From assembly GCA_019739295.1 (NCBI GenBank), contig JAHHDV010000011.1, positions 50,001-99,899 on the forward strand: a stretch of 49,899 bases of DNA, given 5' to 3'. A program made the position numbers and the translations under genes. The stretch is from Taibaiella sp. Its GTDB lineage: Bacteria > Bacteroidota > Bacteroidia > Chitinophagales > Chitinophagaceae. The notes under the pieces were generated by a model that ran no database searches, was not told the DNA's origin, and worked only from the letters and a program-made list of their open reading frames with translations. Of this stretch, positions 11,085-19,948 are shown piece by piece. Numbering within the stretch: the stretch's first letter is position 1; each line of letters opens with the position of its first letter.

Positions 11085-11124
11085 AAGCGGAGACAGGCTG
11101 GCAATTGCCAGCCTGTCTCCGCTT
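11085..11124. terminator. 40-bp perfect palindrome between convergent genes
   Basis: Each 20-base half (starting AAGCGGAGACAGG) is the exact reverse complement of the other, with no spacer, centred on AATT at 11103-11106. It lies 38 bases after the lhgO stop and 15 bases before the convergent gene's stop. It probably acts as a terminator hairpin on both strands, although it lacks a long T run. Confidence 0.6.
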
Positions 11125-11138
11125 CATCATTTCAGGAC

Positions 11139-11531
11139 TTATCTCTGTTTCTGCATCTCTTCTATTTTATCCATATAATCCTGCATAAATTCGGGATAGG
11201 TCATCACACCTACCAGATAAAGAATGGTGATGATCAGGATCAGGACATTCAGCGCAATGGAAATGATAGACAGGATCCTGGATGTGTTCATATTCTTTTG
11301 AGAAGTCCCGGCATACAGGCCTGGGTTGGCTTTGTACAGGGATATCCCTTTATTGGCCATTACCAATGCAATAATGCTGACGATCAGGCCGGGCAATGCA
11401 GTGAATAAACCGCAGCAGCATCCCAGTACAGTAAAGACAATGCCTACGATGGCCAATATCAACGTAGTAGGATCATTGGGTAATTTTTGGTTGAAGTTGT
11501 TGTTTTCGAATTCGTTGAATTGATTCATCAT
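11139..11531 (-). CDS. CCC-motif small membrane protein (DUF4190-like)
   Basis: A 130-residue protein with an Asn-rich soluble start (NQFNEFENNNFNQ) and two hydrophobic segments of about 20-30 residues (residues 25-60 and 83-110). The first contains the cysteine triplet in VLGCCCGLF that names this Bacteroidota family. The function is unknown. Its ATG overlaps the stop of the upstream DUF2752 gene in the form TAATG, so the two are likely translationally coupled. Confidence 0.75.
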   Translation of the reverse strand: MMNQFNEFENNNFNQKLPNDPTTLILAIVGIVFTVLGCCCGLFTALPGLIVSIIALVMANKGISLYKANPGLYAGTSQKNMNTSRILSIISIALNVLILIITILYLVGVMTYPEFMQDYMDKIEEMQKQR

Positions 11532-11821
11532 TAGAAAAATTTATAAATAAAATGACCAAAGCCTGTGACTAAGGTTATAGTCAGGAAAATAAGCAACAAG
11601 TTTAGGGTAAAATTTTTCCTTTTCCAAACATGTACGGCCAAACTCACAAAAGTTAATATTAAAGGGATCAATGCCGGGTACATCCGGATGGATTCAAGCA
11701 GATGGCCATTGAGGAGCAGTTCTATGCTTCTCTGGATACCACATCCCGGGCACTCGATCCCGGTAGCTTCCTTGATGCTGCAGCTCATTTTCGGAATCGT
11801 GATGTACCCGGGGACGGACAT
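11531..11821 (-). CDS. DUF2752 membrane protein
   Basis: About 96 residues. The signature CPGCGIQRSIELLLNG is the DUF2752 hallmark, followed by two membrane segments (YPALIPLILTFVSLAVHVW and LLLIFLTITLVTGFGHFIY). Function is unknown; the two cysteines could bind a metal. A longer frame reaches 11896, but a promoter -7 box TATTTTTG lies at 11836-11843 inside that extension, so the ATG at 11821 is the better start. It is transcribed with the CCC-motif gene and divergently from menG. Confidence 0.75.
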   Translation of the reverse strand: MSVPGYITIPKMSCSIKEATGIECPGCGIQRSIELLLNGHLLESIRMYPALIPLILTFVSLAVHVWKRKNFTLNLLLIFLTITLVTGFGHFIYKFF

Positions 11822-11835
11822 GGTTTGATTTTTTT

Positions 11836-11843
11836 CAAAAATA
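11836..11843 (-). promoter_or_regulatory. Bacteroidota -7 box (TATTTTTG)
   Basis: It matches TAnnTTTG on the minus strand, 15 bases upstream of the preferred DUF2752 start. It helps decide that start over the longer frame. Confidence 0.5.
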
Positions 11844-11962
11844 ATAATAATCAGGCTTTGTTTTACGTATATAGGACATATATTCAAAACATTCAAACTA
11901 TTGGAAATTCACCACTGGTTTTGCAGGCGGTTCGTAGGAATAGGCTTACCTTTGCTGCAGTC

Positions 11963-12709
11963 ATGAAAAATACAGATATGGATAGCACAAAGGTCGTTCC
12001 CCTTCCGGGAAGTGATGAAGGAAAGAAGCAGCAGGTAGGAGCGATGTTTGATCGTATCGCCAAGCGGTATGATCTGCTCAACCGTGTGTTGAGTATGGGT
12101 ATTGATAAAAGCTGGAGAAGAATGGCTGTCAGGACGCTCAAAGTAGTGCAGCCGCGGAACATCATTGACATAGCCACCGGGACAGGAGACTTTGCTTTGG
12201 CACTGAGCAAAATCAGACCCAAAGAAATTGTAGGTGTGGATATATCTACCGGAATGCTGGAAATCGGGAAGGAAAAAGTGGCTAAGAAGCGGCTTACGGG
12301 TATGATCCGGATGGAATACGGTGATTCTGAACAATTAAAGTACCCTACAGGTTATTTCGATGCGGTGACCTGTGCTTACGGTGTCAGGAATTTTGAAAAT
12401 TTGGAATTGGGGCTGAAAGAGATGTGCAGGGTGATGCGCCCGGGAGGAAGACTGGCGATATTGGAATTTTCCAGGCCTAAATCATTTCCATTCAACAATA
12501 TTTACAATTTTTATTTTACAAAATTACTGCCGGCGATGGGCAGGACGGTCAGCAATGATGCTACGGCCTACCAATATCTCCCGGATTCGGTAAAAGCATT
12601 TCCCGATGGTGAGGATTTTCTGGCTATCTTGAGGAATTGTGGGTTTACCCAGGTACATGCCAGGCCATTGACGATGGGGATCACTACATTGTATACCGCC
12701 AGTAAATAA
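11963..12709 (+). CDS. menG: demethylmenaquinone methyltransferase
   Basis: A 248-residue class I SAM methyltransferase of the UbiE/MenG family. It shows MFDRIAKRYDLLNRVLSMGID, motif I DIATGTGDFALAL, CAYGVRNFENL and the PGGRLAILEFSRP block, all diagnostic. It methylates demethylmenaquinone to menaquinone, the last step of the pathway; mqnC at 33696 shows the futalosine route feeding it. The longest frame starts at 11702 but overlaps the opposite-strand gene, so the ATG at 11963 is preferred (an ATG at 11978 is also possible). porT follows 11 bases later, a neighbourhood conserved in many Bacteroidota. Confidence 0.95.
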   Translation: MKNTDMDSTKVVPLPGSDEGKKQQVGAMFDRIAKRYDLLNRVLSMGIDKSWRRMAVRTLKVVQPRNIIDIATGTGDFALALSKIRPKEIVGVDISTGMLEIGKEKVAKKRLTGMIRMEYGDSEQLKYPTGYFDAVTCAYGVRNFENLELGLKEMCRVMRPGGRLAILEFSRPKSFPFNNIYNFYFTKLLPAMGRTVSNDATAYQYLPDSVKAFPDGEDFLAILRNCGFTQVHARPLTMGITTLYTASK

Positions 12710-12720
12710 ATATAAGGATT

Positions 12721-13419
12721 ATGAAAATAATGAGGTTGTTACCGGTCATCATATGCCTGTGCTTTATGGCCCGGGAAGCTTCTGCCCAGAGCAGCAAGCC
12801 GATACATATGGAAGAGCATGATATGAAGCTTTATTATTTCGGATTGAACTTCGGGTATAATCAGGCTGCGTACCGGATCTCGCATTCACCAAGCTTTGGC
12901 GCCACGGATACGTTCACCAATATCCAGGCCAGGTGGGCTTCCGGTTTTCACCTCGGGATTATGGGCAGCTTACGGGTTTCAAAATTTGTGGATTTAAGAT
13001 TCGTGCCTACACTGCTATTTGCCAATAAGCCATTGTACGTGAATAGTATCAATATCGATGAAACCAAGAATATCGAGTCGATCTATATGCATCTTCCGCT
13101 TCAGATGAAATTGAAAAGTGACCGGATGGGTAATTTTAGATTTTATGGTTTGGTAGGCGGCAAATTTGATTATGATCTTTCCGCCAATGCACGTTCACGC
13201 CGTACCGATGAATTCATCAAAGTGAAGGCCTTTGATGTGGGGGCGGAAGTAGGTGTGGGCTTCGATTTTTTCTTTCCTAATTTTATCTTCACGCCCGAGA
13301 TCAAGATATCCCAGGGCATCATGAATTCCCACTTCAAGGACAATGAACTTAAGCTCAGCAATGCCATAGACCAGATGCGCACCCGTATGTTTATCGTTTC
13401 TATCATGCTGCAAGGCTAG
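12721..13419 (+). CDS. porT: PorT-like type IX secretion system protein
   Basis: A 232-residue outer-membrane beta-barrel protein with a signal peptide (residues 1-23, cleavage near ASAQ). Its family features are FGLNFGYNQAAYRI, a glycine/aromatic strand pattern and the terminal FIVSIMLQG strand. PorT is a component of the T9SS required for export of proteins with C-terminal sorting domains, several of which are encoded in this window. Position directly after menG matches the common ubiE-porT pair and is part of the evidence. A generic PorT-family barrel of other function is the alternative. Confidence 0.82.
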   Translation: MKIMRLLPVIICLCFMAREASAQSSKPIHMEEHDMKLYYFGLNFGYNQAAYRISHSPSFGATDTFTNIQARWASGFHLGIMGSLRVSKFVDLRFVPTLLFANKPLYVNSINIDETKNIESIYMHLPLQMKLKSDRMGNFRFYGLVGGKFDYDLSANARSRRTDEFIKVKAFDVGAEVGVGFDFFFPNFIFTPEIKISQGIMNSHFKDNELKLSNAIDQMRTRMFIVSIMLQG

Positions 13420-13524
13420 TCTTACCCGGCTTTATATAGGATTAATAACAATAGCTTCATCTAAAGTTTAAGATTTGGATATATCTAACTGGTTATTTTG
13501 AATATCAGAATAACCGGTATCACT

Positions 13525-14400
13525 ATGAGTCTCCATTCACCAAGAAGCATTGAAGTATTAGTTCTTTCGGATATACATCTGGGAACTTACGGTTGCCATG
13601 CCAGGGAGCTGCTGCATTATCTTCATTCCATAGAGCCCCGGCAGATCATATTAAACGGGGATATCATAGACGCCTGGCAGTTCAGCAAGAAGTATTGGCC
13701 GGCGGCACATATGGCCGTGATCCAGTATTTCCTGGATGCAATGGTGAAAGGGGTACCTTTGGTCTATATACCCGGGAATCATGATGAGGTCTTCCGAAAG
13801 TTTAAAGGAGTCAAAGTAGGCAGCTTATCTATAGATAACAAGCTGGTACTGGATCTGAACGGGCGGAAGACATGGATCTTTCATGGTGATGTCTTTGATG
13901 TCGTGATGCAGCATTCGAGATGGCTGTCCAGGTTGGGTGCAGTGGGGTATGATCTGCTCATCCTGATCAATAAGTTTGTGAACTACTGTTCAGAAAAAAT
14001 GGGCAGGGGTAAGATATCTCTTTCCAAAAAAGTAAAGAACAGCGTAAAGTCTGCAGTAAAATTTATCAACGGGTTCGAAAATACAATTTGTGAAATAGCT
14101 GCAGAGCAGGGCTTTCATACGGTCATATGCGGGCATATCCACGAACCTGCCCTCAAGGAGATCTCTGTTAAGAATGGAAGTATCCGTTACCTGAATTCAG
14201 GAGACTGGATTGAGAACCTTACCGCCCTGGAATACAATCAGGGCAGTTGGGAACTATACCGGTACGCAGATATGGATGAGGAGAAGCTCCAGGAGATCAT
14301 TTATCCCAAGAAAAGAAAAATCCACACAGGAGGTTCTGGATGCTATGCTCCTGGAATTAAAACTGGAGCAGGTGTCCGTCTGAAACCCTATGATCATTGA
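13525..14400 (+). CDS. UDP-2,3-diacylglucosamine diphosphatase-like metallophosphoesterase
   Basis: About 290 residues with the calcineurin-like metal site: SDIHLG, NGDIID, GNHDE, FHGD and GHIHEP. This is the LpxH-like family common in Bacteroidota and cleaves pyrophosphate bonds, perhaps in lipid A synthesis; the exact substrate is not proven. The frame opens with TTG at 13498, but the ATG at 13525 is a better start. The encoded C-terminus after KKRK is glycine-rich and atypical. Dropping one A from the five-A run at 14316-14320 gives a helical tail (STQEVLDAMLLELKLEQVSV) ending at 14383, which is more credible. The glycosyltransferase gene starts in the overlap or a few bases later. Confidence 0.8.
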   Translation: MSLHSPRSIEVLVLSDIHLGTYGCHARELLHYLHSIEPRQIILNGDIIDAWQFSKKYWPAAHMAVIQYFLDAMVKGVPLVYIPGNHDEVFRKFKGVKVGSLSIDNKLVLDLNGRKTWIFHGDVFDVVMQHSRWLSRLGAVGYDLLILINKFVNYCSEKMGRGKISLSKKVKNSVKSAVKFINGFENTICEIAAEQGFHTVICGHIHEPALKEISVKNGSIRYLNSGDWIENLTALEYNQGSWELYRYADMDEEKLQEIIYPKKRKIHTGGSGCYAPGIKTGAGVRLKPYDH

Positions 14401-15403
14401 AGATTTTATTAGCAATACAAGGAAACAGGTAACGGCCACCTCAGCAGGGCCGAAGATATCTACACGGAACTCTGTAAATACGGGGAGGTAGATGTATTGG
14501 TCAGCGGTATACAGGCAGATGTCACGGCTTCATTCCCCATCAGGTACCGGTTGTATGGCTGCAGCTTCATCTTTGGCAGCAAAGGGGGTGTGGATATCTG
14601 GAAGACCATACGCAGGTTAAGACCGGTCAGGTTGTTCAGAGATATGAAGCGGCTGAAAATCGAAGAATATGACTGGGTCATCTCTGATTTCGAGCCGGTT
14701 TCCGTGTGGGCATGCAGGAAAAAAGGGAAAAAAGTATATGGGCTGTCTCATCAATCCGCTGTGATGCATCCTCTGGCAGCCCGTCCCCGGCGGCAAGCGG
14801 GACCGCCTGGGCGCCTGGGTTTTGAAAAAATTATGCACCTTGCCATGAAAATGTCGGGTTTTTATATAAAAGCCATCCCTCCCGATGTCTTTCCGGCACT
14901 GATCCGCTCTTCGGTCAGGAATCTCCAGGTACAAAGCGGCGAAGATATCGTTGTCTATCTTCCCAGCTATAGTGCAGCAACTATTGTCCGCGTATTGGAG
15001 CAGATCCCCCAGGTAAATTGGAAAGTGTTCAGTAAGCATGAAGGAAAATCCTGGCAGCAGGCAAATGTCCGGGTCGAACCGGTGAACAATGAACGTTTTT
15101 CTCACAGCCCTGGCCGCTTGCAAAGGAGCCCTGATGGGCGCAGGTTTTGAAGGCCCTTGTGAAGCATTGTACTTAGGGAAGAAAATCCTGGTCATCCCTA
15201 TGACCGGCCAGTACGAGCAGCAGTGCAATGCCGCGGCCCTGGCTTCTGTCGGTGTCCCGGTCATCCCTCTTTTATCAGAGATATATATTCCCAGGATTAC
15301 AGCCTGGTTACAGCAGGATCAGGAGATAGACATTGTATTCCCGGAGGATACAGCCCAAAAAGCTGTAAGGAGACTCTATGAGCTCAGGATGCAGGAATCC
15401 TGA
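14397..15403 (+). pseudogene. UDP-glycosyltransferase-like protein (MurG/GtrB fold), two frameshifts
   Basis: Reassembled, this gene encodes about 335 residues, starting at TTG 14397: MKILLAIQG, then TGNGHLSRAEDIYTEL, then GGVDIWKT, WVISDFEPVS, and finally ALMGAGFEGPCEALYLGKK with PMTGQYEQQCNAAAL. The N-terminal GTGNGH loop and the C-terminal nucleotide-sugar site (GFEGPCEAL, QYEQ) are typical of glycosyltransferase family 28/1-like enzymes of this Bacteroidota family. One surplus A at 14423-14425 and one surplus T in the run 15096-15100 break the frame. Its TTG overlaps the TGA of the phosphoesterase as read, so the two genes are probably coupled; together they suggest a lipid or envelope glycolipid step. 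Confidence 0.78.
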
Positions 15404-15449
15404 TAGGATAGTCTGGATTCCCGGCTAAAGATCCAATCTGGATTAATAG

Positions 15450-16294
15450 TCATTCAGCTCGGTACCGTTCAGGTAGTTTCAGCGCTTCTTCCAGCTGCTG
15501 ATCATTCGGTGCGATACCATGCCATTCGTGTGAGCCCTCCATAAAGGGTACACCCTTGCCCATCCCGGTATGCATAATGATAGCAACAGGCTTGCCTTTC
15601 CCGGTCCTGGTTTTTGGCTTCCTTAAGGCCATCTACTACCGATAACATGCTGTTGCCTTCCCGGATCTCCATCACATCCCATCCGAAAAGCAGCTAATTT
15701 TTCGTGAAGGTTACCTAAACTCATTACCTGGTAGGTAGGGCCATCGATCTGCTGTCCGTTATAATCAATCGTGGAGATGAGATTGTCCACACGATGATGC
15801 GCTGCGAACATCAGTGCTTCCCAGATCTGGCCTTCCTGTAGTTCACCATCTCCATGAAGGCTGTATACCAGGTGTTCATCATGATTGAGCTTCTTGGCCA
15901 GTGCTGCTCCGATGGCTACACTCAATCCCTGGCCCAGCGAGCCGGAAGCCACCCGTACCCCGGGGAGTCCTTCATGCGTAGTGGGGTGTCCTTGTAACCT
16001 GGAATTGATCTGTCTGAAAGAGGCCAGTTCTGAGACAGGGAAATATCCGCTCCTGGCGAGCGTGCTGTAGAATACGGGAGATATGTGTCCATTGGAAAGG
16101 AAGAATAGATCTTCCCCGCTACCATTGATGCTGAATGATTCAGGATGATGCTCCATCATTTCGAAGTATAATGCCGTAAAATATTCAGCACATCCCAGGG
16201 AACCACCCGGATGGCCACTTTGGGCACCATGTACCATTCTCACGATATCCCTTCTGATTTGTAATGCCTGGTTTTCTAAAGCAACTATTTCCAT
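15450..16294 (-). pseudogene. transketolase, N-terminal (TPP-binding) subunit, two frameshifts
   Basis: The first frame (16294-15623) gives the transketolase N-terminal domain: HGAQSGHPGGSLGCAEYF, SNGHISPVFY, and the TPP/metal motif GDGELQEGQIWEA with DYNGQQIDG. The C-terminal end continues in another frame (KGKPVAIIMHT, GVPFMEGSHEWHGIAPN). Two surplus bases, in the four-base run 15686-15689 and the five-base run 15611-15615, explain the break. Restored length is about 280 residues, matching the split transketolases of Bacteroidota. The C-terminal subunit gene, which normally follows directly, is absent; the next downstream gene lies on the opposite strand. It acts in the pentose phosphate pathway only with that partner. 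Confidence 0.87.
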
Positions 16295-16515
16295 AATTAT
16301 GATTTGAGCCGCAAAATTAGAAAATAAACACTGGTTTATAAAGAGAATCGTGTATCATTTTATCTTTATTTTTATGAAAGCTTTGAAGTTTTCCTTACCG
16401 GGTGGATCTTTTCTAAAATATTCAATTTATCAGCTGTTTTATTTAAATAATTTATTTTATGTTTAATTTATTTGAATTATTGTTTAATAAATTGAAAATA
16501 ATTCAGTCTTTTATT

Positions 16516-16523
16516 TATATTTG
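16516..16523 (+). promoter_or_regulatory. promoter of the DUF2089 gene group (TATATTTG)
   Basis: A TAnnTTTG -7 box with a TTG at 16492-16494 as the likely -33 element, 22 bases before the ATG at 16546. The divergent spacer 16295-16545 is very AT-rich and holds nothing else that I recognise. Confidence 0.6.
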
Positions 16524-16545
16524 TATACATCAATAATCAATAGCT

Positions 16546-16848
16546 ATGGATCAGCCTAAGATGAGATTGCCGGTAATATGCCCGAGCTGTATGCATTCGC
16601 TGAGTGTCAGTACGCTGACCTGTAAGCATTGCGATACTTCTATCTCCGGCAGCTACCCGCTGCCAGCCTGGCTGCAACTGGGTCTTGAAGAGCAGGAACT
16701 GATCATCAGGTTCTTTTTGAAAAGCGGGAGCATCAAAGACCTGGCCGCTATCGAAGGCGTGAGCTATCCTACGATGAGGAACCGACTGGATGACCTGATC
16801 GCTAAAATTAAAAACATTCAAAACAGCCAGGAAAGTGATATTATTTAA
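16546..16848 (+). CDS. DUF2089 zinc-ribbon/HTH protein
   Basis: A 100-residue protein. The N-terminus is a zinc ribbon with two cysteine pairs (CPSCMHSL and CKHCDTS). The C-terminal half is a sigma-region-4-like helix-turn-helix (GSIKDLAAIEGVSYPTMRNRLDDLIAKI). This is the DUF2089 architecture, presumed DNA-binding. It overlaps the following membrane protein gene by 14 bases, so it may regulate or partner that protein. Confidence 0.8.
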   Translation: MDQPKMRLPVICPSCMHSLSVSTLTCKHCDTSISGSYPLPAWLQLGLEEQELIIRFFLKSGSIKDLAAIEGVSYPTMRNRLDDLIAKIKNIQNSQESDII

Positions 16849-17419
16849 TCCATTTAAGAAGTATAATGAGAAGGGCCTGCTCACCCTGGGATTGCTGGCA
16901 ACCTTGGCCGGCATCATGATTTCGGTATCCGGTGGCATTATCCAGGATGGGGTATTCGACCTGCATTATGCTGATACTGATTGTTTTGCTTACGGTATCA
17001 CCGCTGTTTTGAATATCATTATTCTTACCGGGATAGGATATGGCTTTGGGAAATGGATCAATAGGAAGACAAGGCTTATTGATATACTGAATGCCAGCAT
17101 GGTATCCCGGATCCCGGTTTACTTATCTATGGTCCTGATGCAGGCTACCCCGCTCCGGAGCATTACAGAACGTGTGATGAGCCAGCTGGGAGACCCGTCA
17201 CAGATCAGGCATATGCAGCTGGCTTCCGCTGACCTGTTGATCCTGATGCTGGTCTCTTCCCTGTCCTTGCTCTTACTGGCGCATTTTATTATTTTGTTTG
17301 TCAAAGGGTTCAGGGTGGCGGTGCATGCGACCCGGTGGCAGCATTTTTTATATTGTGCTTTATCCTTGATCATAGCAGAGATCGTTACTAAAGTTATTTA
17401 TTCTTTCATTCTTTTATAA
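16835..17419 (+). CDS. multi-pass membrane protein (YIP1-like)
   Basis: A 194-residue protein with about five predicted membrane segments (for example GLLTLGLLATLAGIMISVSGG, AVLNIIILTGIGYGFG, LILMLVSSLSLLLLAHFIIL and FLYCALSLIIAEIVTKVIYSF). It resembles YIP1-family proteins, but the assignment is tentative. It starts at GTG inside the end of the DUF2089 gene and ends 10 bases before the hydrolase gene. These three genes look like one transcription unit. Confidence 0.65.
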   Translation: MILFNPFKKYNEKGLLTLGLLATLAGIMISVSGGIIQDGVFDLHYADTDCFAYGITAVLNIIILTGIGYGFGKWINRKTRLIDILNASMVSRIPVYLSMVLMQATPLRSITERVMSQLGDPSQIRHMQLASADLLILMLVSSLSLLLLAHFIILFVKGFRVAVHATRWQHFLYCALSLIIAEIVTKVIYSFILL

Positions 17420-17429
17420 AATAAAATGT

Positions 17430-18834
17430 ATGCGTAAAGTTATTCCTATTTTGATTTGCATTCTGTCGGCAGGTTTCGGTTTGAATGCCCAGATCGTAAA
17501 TGATTGGCTGGGGGAGCTAAATGTCCAGGGGATAAAGTTTGAGATTGTGCTTCATGTGACGGAGAAGGATGCCGGGCTGGAGACCAGGATGGACATCCCT
17601 GTCCAGTCCGTAACCGGCCTGACGGCAGATGTGACTACTTATGCTGAGGACACATTCGAAGCCAAATGGGATATTGCTGGTATTGTTATTAAAGGTCATA
17701 TCGATAGCAAGGGAAATTTGGCTGCTGAGTTCAACCAGGGAAAATACATCCAGCCTGTGGACTTTACTCCTGTAAAGAACAGCGAAGACCTGCCTAAGGT
17801 GAGCAGGCAGCAGGATCCTAAGCCACCGTTTGATTACCAGGTCAGAGAAGTGACCTTTACCAATCAGGAAGAAAAAAATATCCCTGGCCGGAACTTTGAC
17901 CCTGCCCGGGGATATAAAGAATCCGCCCGTTGTTATCCTCATCAGTGGTTCCGGTCAGCAGAACAGGGATGAAGAGATCTTCGGTCACAAGCCATTCTGG
18001 GTGATAGCGGACGATTTTGCCAGGAAGGGAATCGGTGTGCTGAGGTATGATGACCGGGGTATAGGAGGTTCGGAAGCAGGGCCTGCATTGAACCAGGCTA
18101 CATCCGGGAATTTTGCGAATGATGCGGAGGCTGCCCTGGATTATCTTTTGAGCCAGGGGTATACGAATATAGGAATGGCCGGGCACAGCGAGGGAGGAAT
18201 GATTGCTCCTATGGTAGCTTCGGAAAGGAAAGAAGTGAAGTTTGTCATTCTGATGGCAGGACCGGGAATACCATGCGATAGCTTGCTGGCCCTGCAGACT
18301 TATCATTCCTCTGTTGCTGCAGGTGCACCTGAAGCAACGGCCGGGTATAACAAAGGATTTACAATGCGGGTCGCACAGTATATCAAGACTTATGCAGGCG
18401 ATCACCTGGAGACCGCCTTGAAAAATAAGATTGCCATCATGCTGGATGAGGACTTGATGACCCGGGGTCTCTCCCAGGGCAATAAGGACCAGATTATTGA
18501 AAACACGATCGGTACCATGTCTTCTCCCTGGATGCAGTATTTCCTGAAATATGAACCGGAACCCTATCTCAAAAAGCTGAAATGCCCGGTTCTGGCCATC
18601 AACGGAAGCCTGGATGTGCAAGTGACTTCCATAGAAAACCTGGCAGGCATTGAGGATGCATTGAAGAAGGGGAAATGTAAAAATTATAAAATTCATGAGT
18701 TCAAAGGACTCAACCATTTATTCCAGCCTGCCAAGACCGGGTCTGTCAGCGAATATGGGAAGATTCCCGTAACCATTGCCCCCGAGGTATTGGATATGAT
18801 GAGTGGCTGGATCCTGGAAAATACGGGTAAGTAA
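17430..18834 (+). pseudogene. secreted alpha/beta hydrolase, one frameshift
   Basis: Two frames (17430-17972 and 17896-18834) form one exported hydrolase of about 467 residues. Residues 1-20 are a signal peptide. An N-terminal beta-rich domain (about residues 21-130) is followed by an alpha/beta hydrolase fold: LTLPGDIKNPPVVILISGSGQQNRDE, a nucleophile elbow GHSEGG with the catalytic Ser, and a C-terminal His in LNHLFQ. This is the peptidase S9/dienelactone-hydrolase-like family with a leading DUF3887-like part. The frame is restored by removing one A from the seven-A run at 17872-17878, giving EEKISLAGTLTLP. The substrate is unknown. Confidence 0.83.
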
Positions 18835-18867
18835 AATCAGATGAAGTGCATGGCTCCTTATTTATAT

Positions 18868-19368
18868 TTATTGCTGTTCAAAAACCAGCTGATAGAATTT
18901 AAGGTCCAGCCATTGCCCGAATTTGAAGCCTACTTCCCGCAGGTGTCCGCAGCATTCAAATCCCAGGGATTCGTGGAGGCGGATACTGTGTTCATTGGCT
19001 GCGTCTATGCCCCCTATGGTACAATGATATCCATGTTCTCTAATTGCTGTGATAATGGCCTGAAGTAAGGTTTTGCCGGCTCCCTGCCCCCTGTGACCGG
19101 GGTGGATGTATACGGAGTGCTCTACGGTAAAGCGGTAAGCAGGTTTTGGTCTGAAATTCCCGTAAGTAGCGAATCCCAGCAGGTGATCCTGCCGGTCGAA
19201 GTACCCGAGGACGGGTATCTCCTTAGACCGCTTCTCTTCAAACCATTCCTGTACCTGCACCATTGTCCTGGGGTGGTATTCATAAAGAGCGGTAGAGTGG
19301 AGGATGGCATCATTGAATATATCCATGATATATACCAGGTGCCGTTCTTCGCAGGGTCGCAAATACAT
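18868..19368 (-). CDS. GNAT acetyltransferase (phosphinothricin acetyltransferase family)
   Basis: About 166 residues. The acetyl-CoA site is HPGHRGQGAGKTLL, the GNAT motif A, followed by NEHSIRLHESLGFE (motif B). The opening MYLRPCEERHLVYIMDIFND fits the PAT subfamily. The frame can be extended to 19422, but the ATG at 19368 suits the family better. It would acetylate small amines such as amino-acid analogues; the true substrate is unknown. It converges with the hydrolase gene. Confidence 0.85.
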   Translation of the reverse strand: MYLRPCEERHLVYIMDIFNDAILHSTALYEYHPRTMVQVQEWFEEKRSKEIPVLGYFDRQDHLLGFATYGNFRPKPAYRFTVEHSVYIHPGHRGQGAGKTLLQAIITAIREHGYHCTIGGIDAANEHSIRLHESLGFECCGHLREVGFKFGQWLDLKFYQLVFEQQ

Positions 19369-19618
19369 AGGATTGGGGATAAGCGTGTCCCGCAAAATTA
19401 AAGCAGGTTCCCCGAAAATCATAAAGGATTATAAGTGGGGCATGGTGCGGAACCCGTAGGCGGTTTCTTTCCGGGATACTCTTCAACCCGGCACCATCCT
19501 GGTAAATCGTATGCACCCGTATGGCAGATCCCTGGCTGAACATGCCGGGTTTGCCCATTCCAAATATTTTTTGGGAATGAAAAGATTGCTTGTTACCTTT
19601 GCCCTCCCTTACCAATTG

Positions 19619-19702
19619 GCCCAGATGGCGGAATTGGTAGACGCGCTAGACTCAAAATCTGGTATTCGCAAGGATGTGCAGGTTCGATTCCTGTTCTGGG
19701 CA
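19619..19702 (+). tRNA. tRNA-Leu (anticodon CAA)
   Basis: A cloverleaf with the long variable arm of type II tRNAs. The acceptor arms GCCCAGA (19619-19625) and TCTGGGC (19695-19701) pair. The anticodon loop CTCAAAA gives CAA, and the T-loop is GGTTCGATTCC. The CCA end is not encoded (CTA follows). The 3' end and trailer recur in degraded form twice downstream. Confidence 0.95.
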
Positions 19703-19716
19703 CTAAATCTCTTACA

Positions 19717-19751
19717 CAAAACCCCAATACTGACAAGGTATTGGGGTTTTG
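19717..19751 (+). terminator. tRNA-Leu terminator
   Basis: A 14-bp stem (19717-19730 with 19738-19751) with a 7-base loop; the 3' arm ends in GGGGTTTTG. It begins 15 bases after tRNA-Leu. Degraded copies are found near 23240 and 27670. Confidence 0.85.
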
Positions 19752-19789
19752 TGTTGAATGCATTCGTTTTCTGACGCTTATGCAAAAGG

Positions 19790-19948
19790 ATAACATTCAT
19801 TTGATTTGTCATTCTCGTTATAAAACTTTATATTTGTTGTGAAAAAGTTGTGATAGTGTTTCGGTAATGTAAACGCGGGTTGTTGGTTTGAAAAAGAGCA
19901 TAATAAAAATAATCATCTTATTTATTTATCCTATAAACCTTTTACACC
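19790..19948 (+). promoter_or_regulatory. promoter and long leader of cargo gene A (copy 1)
   Basis: A TATATTTG -7 box at 19829-19836 lies about 112 bases before the ATG, implying an untranslated leader of about 105 bases. The whole region, including TTGATTTG, GTTATAAAA, GGTAATGTAAA and a TATTTATTTAT block before the start, is conserved at 25675-25836. Confidence 0.65.
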
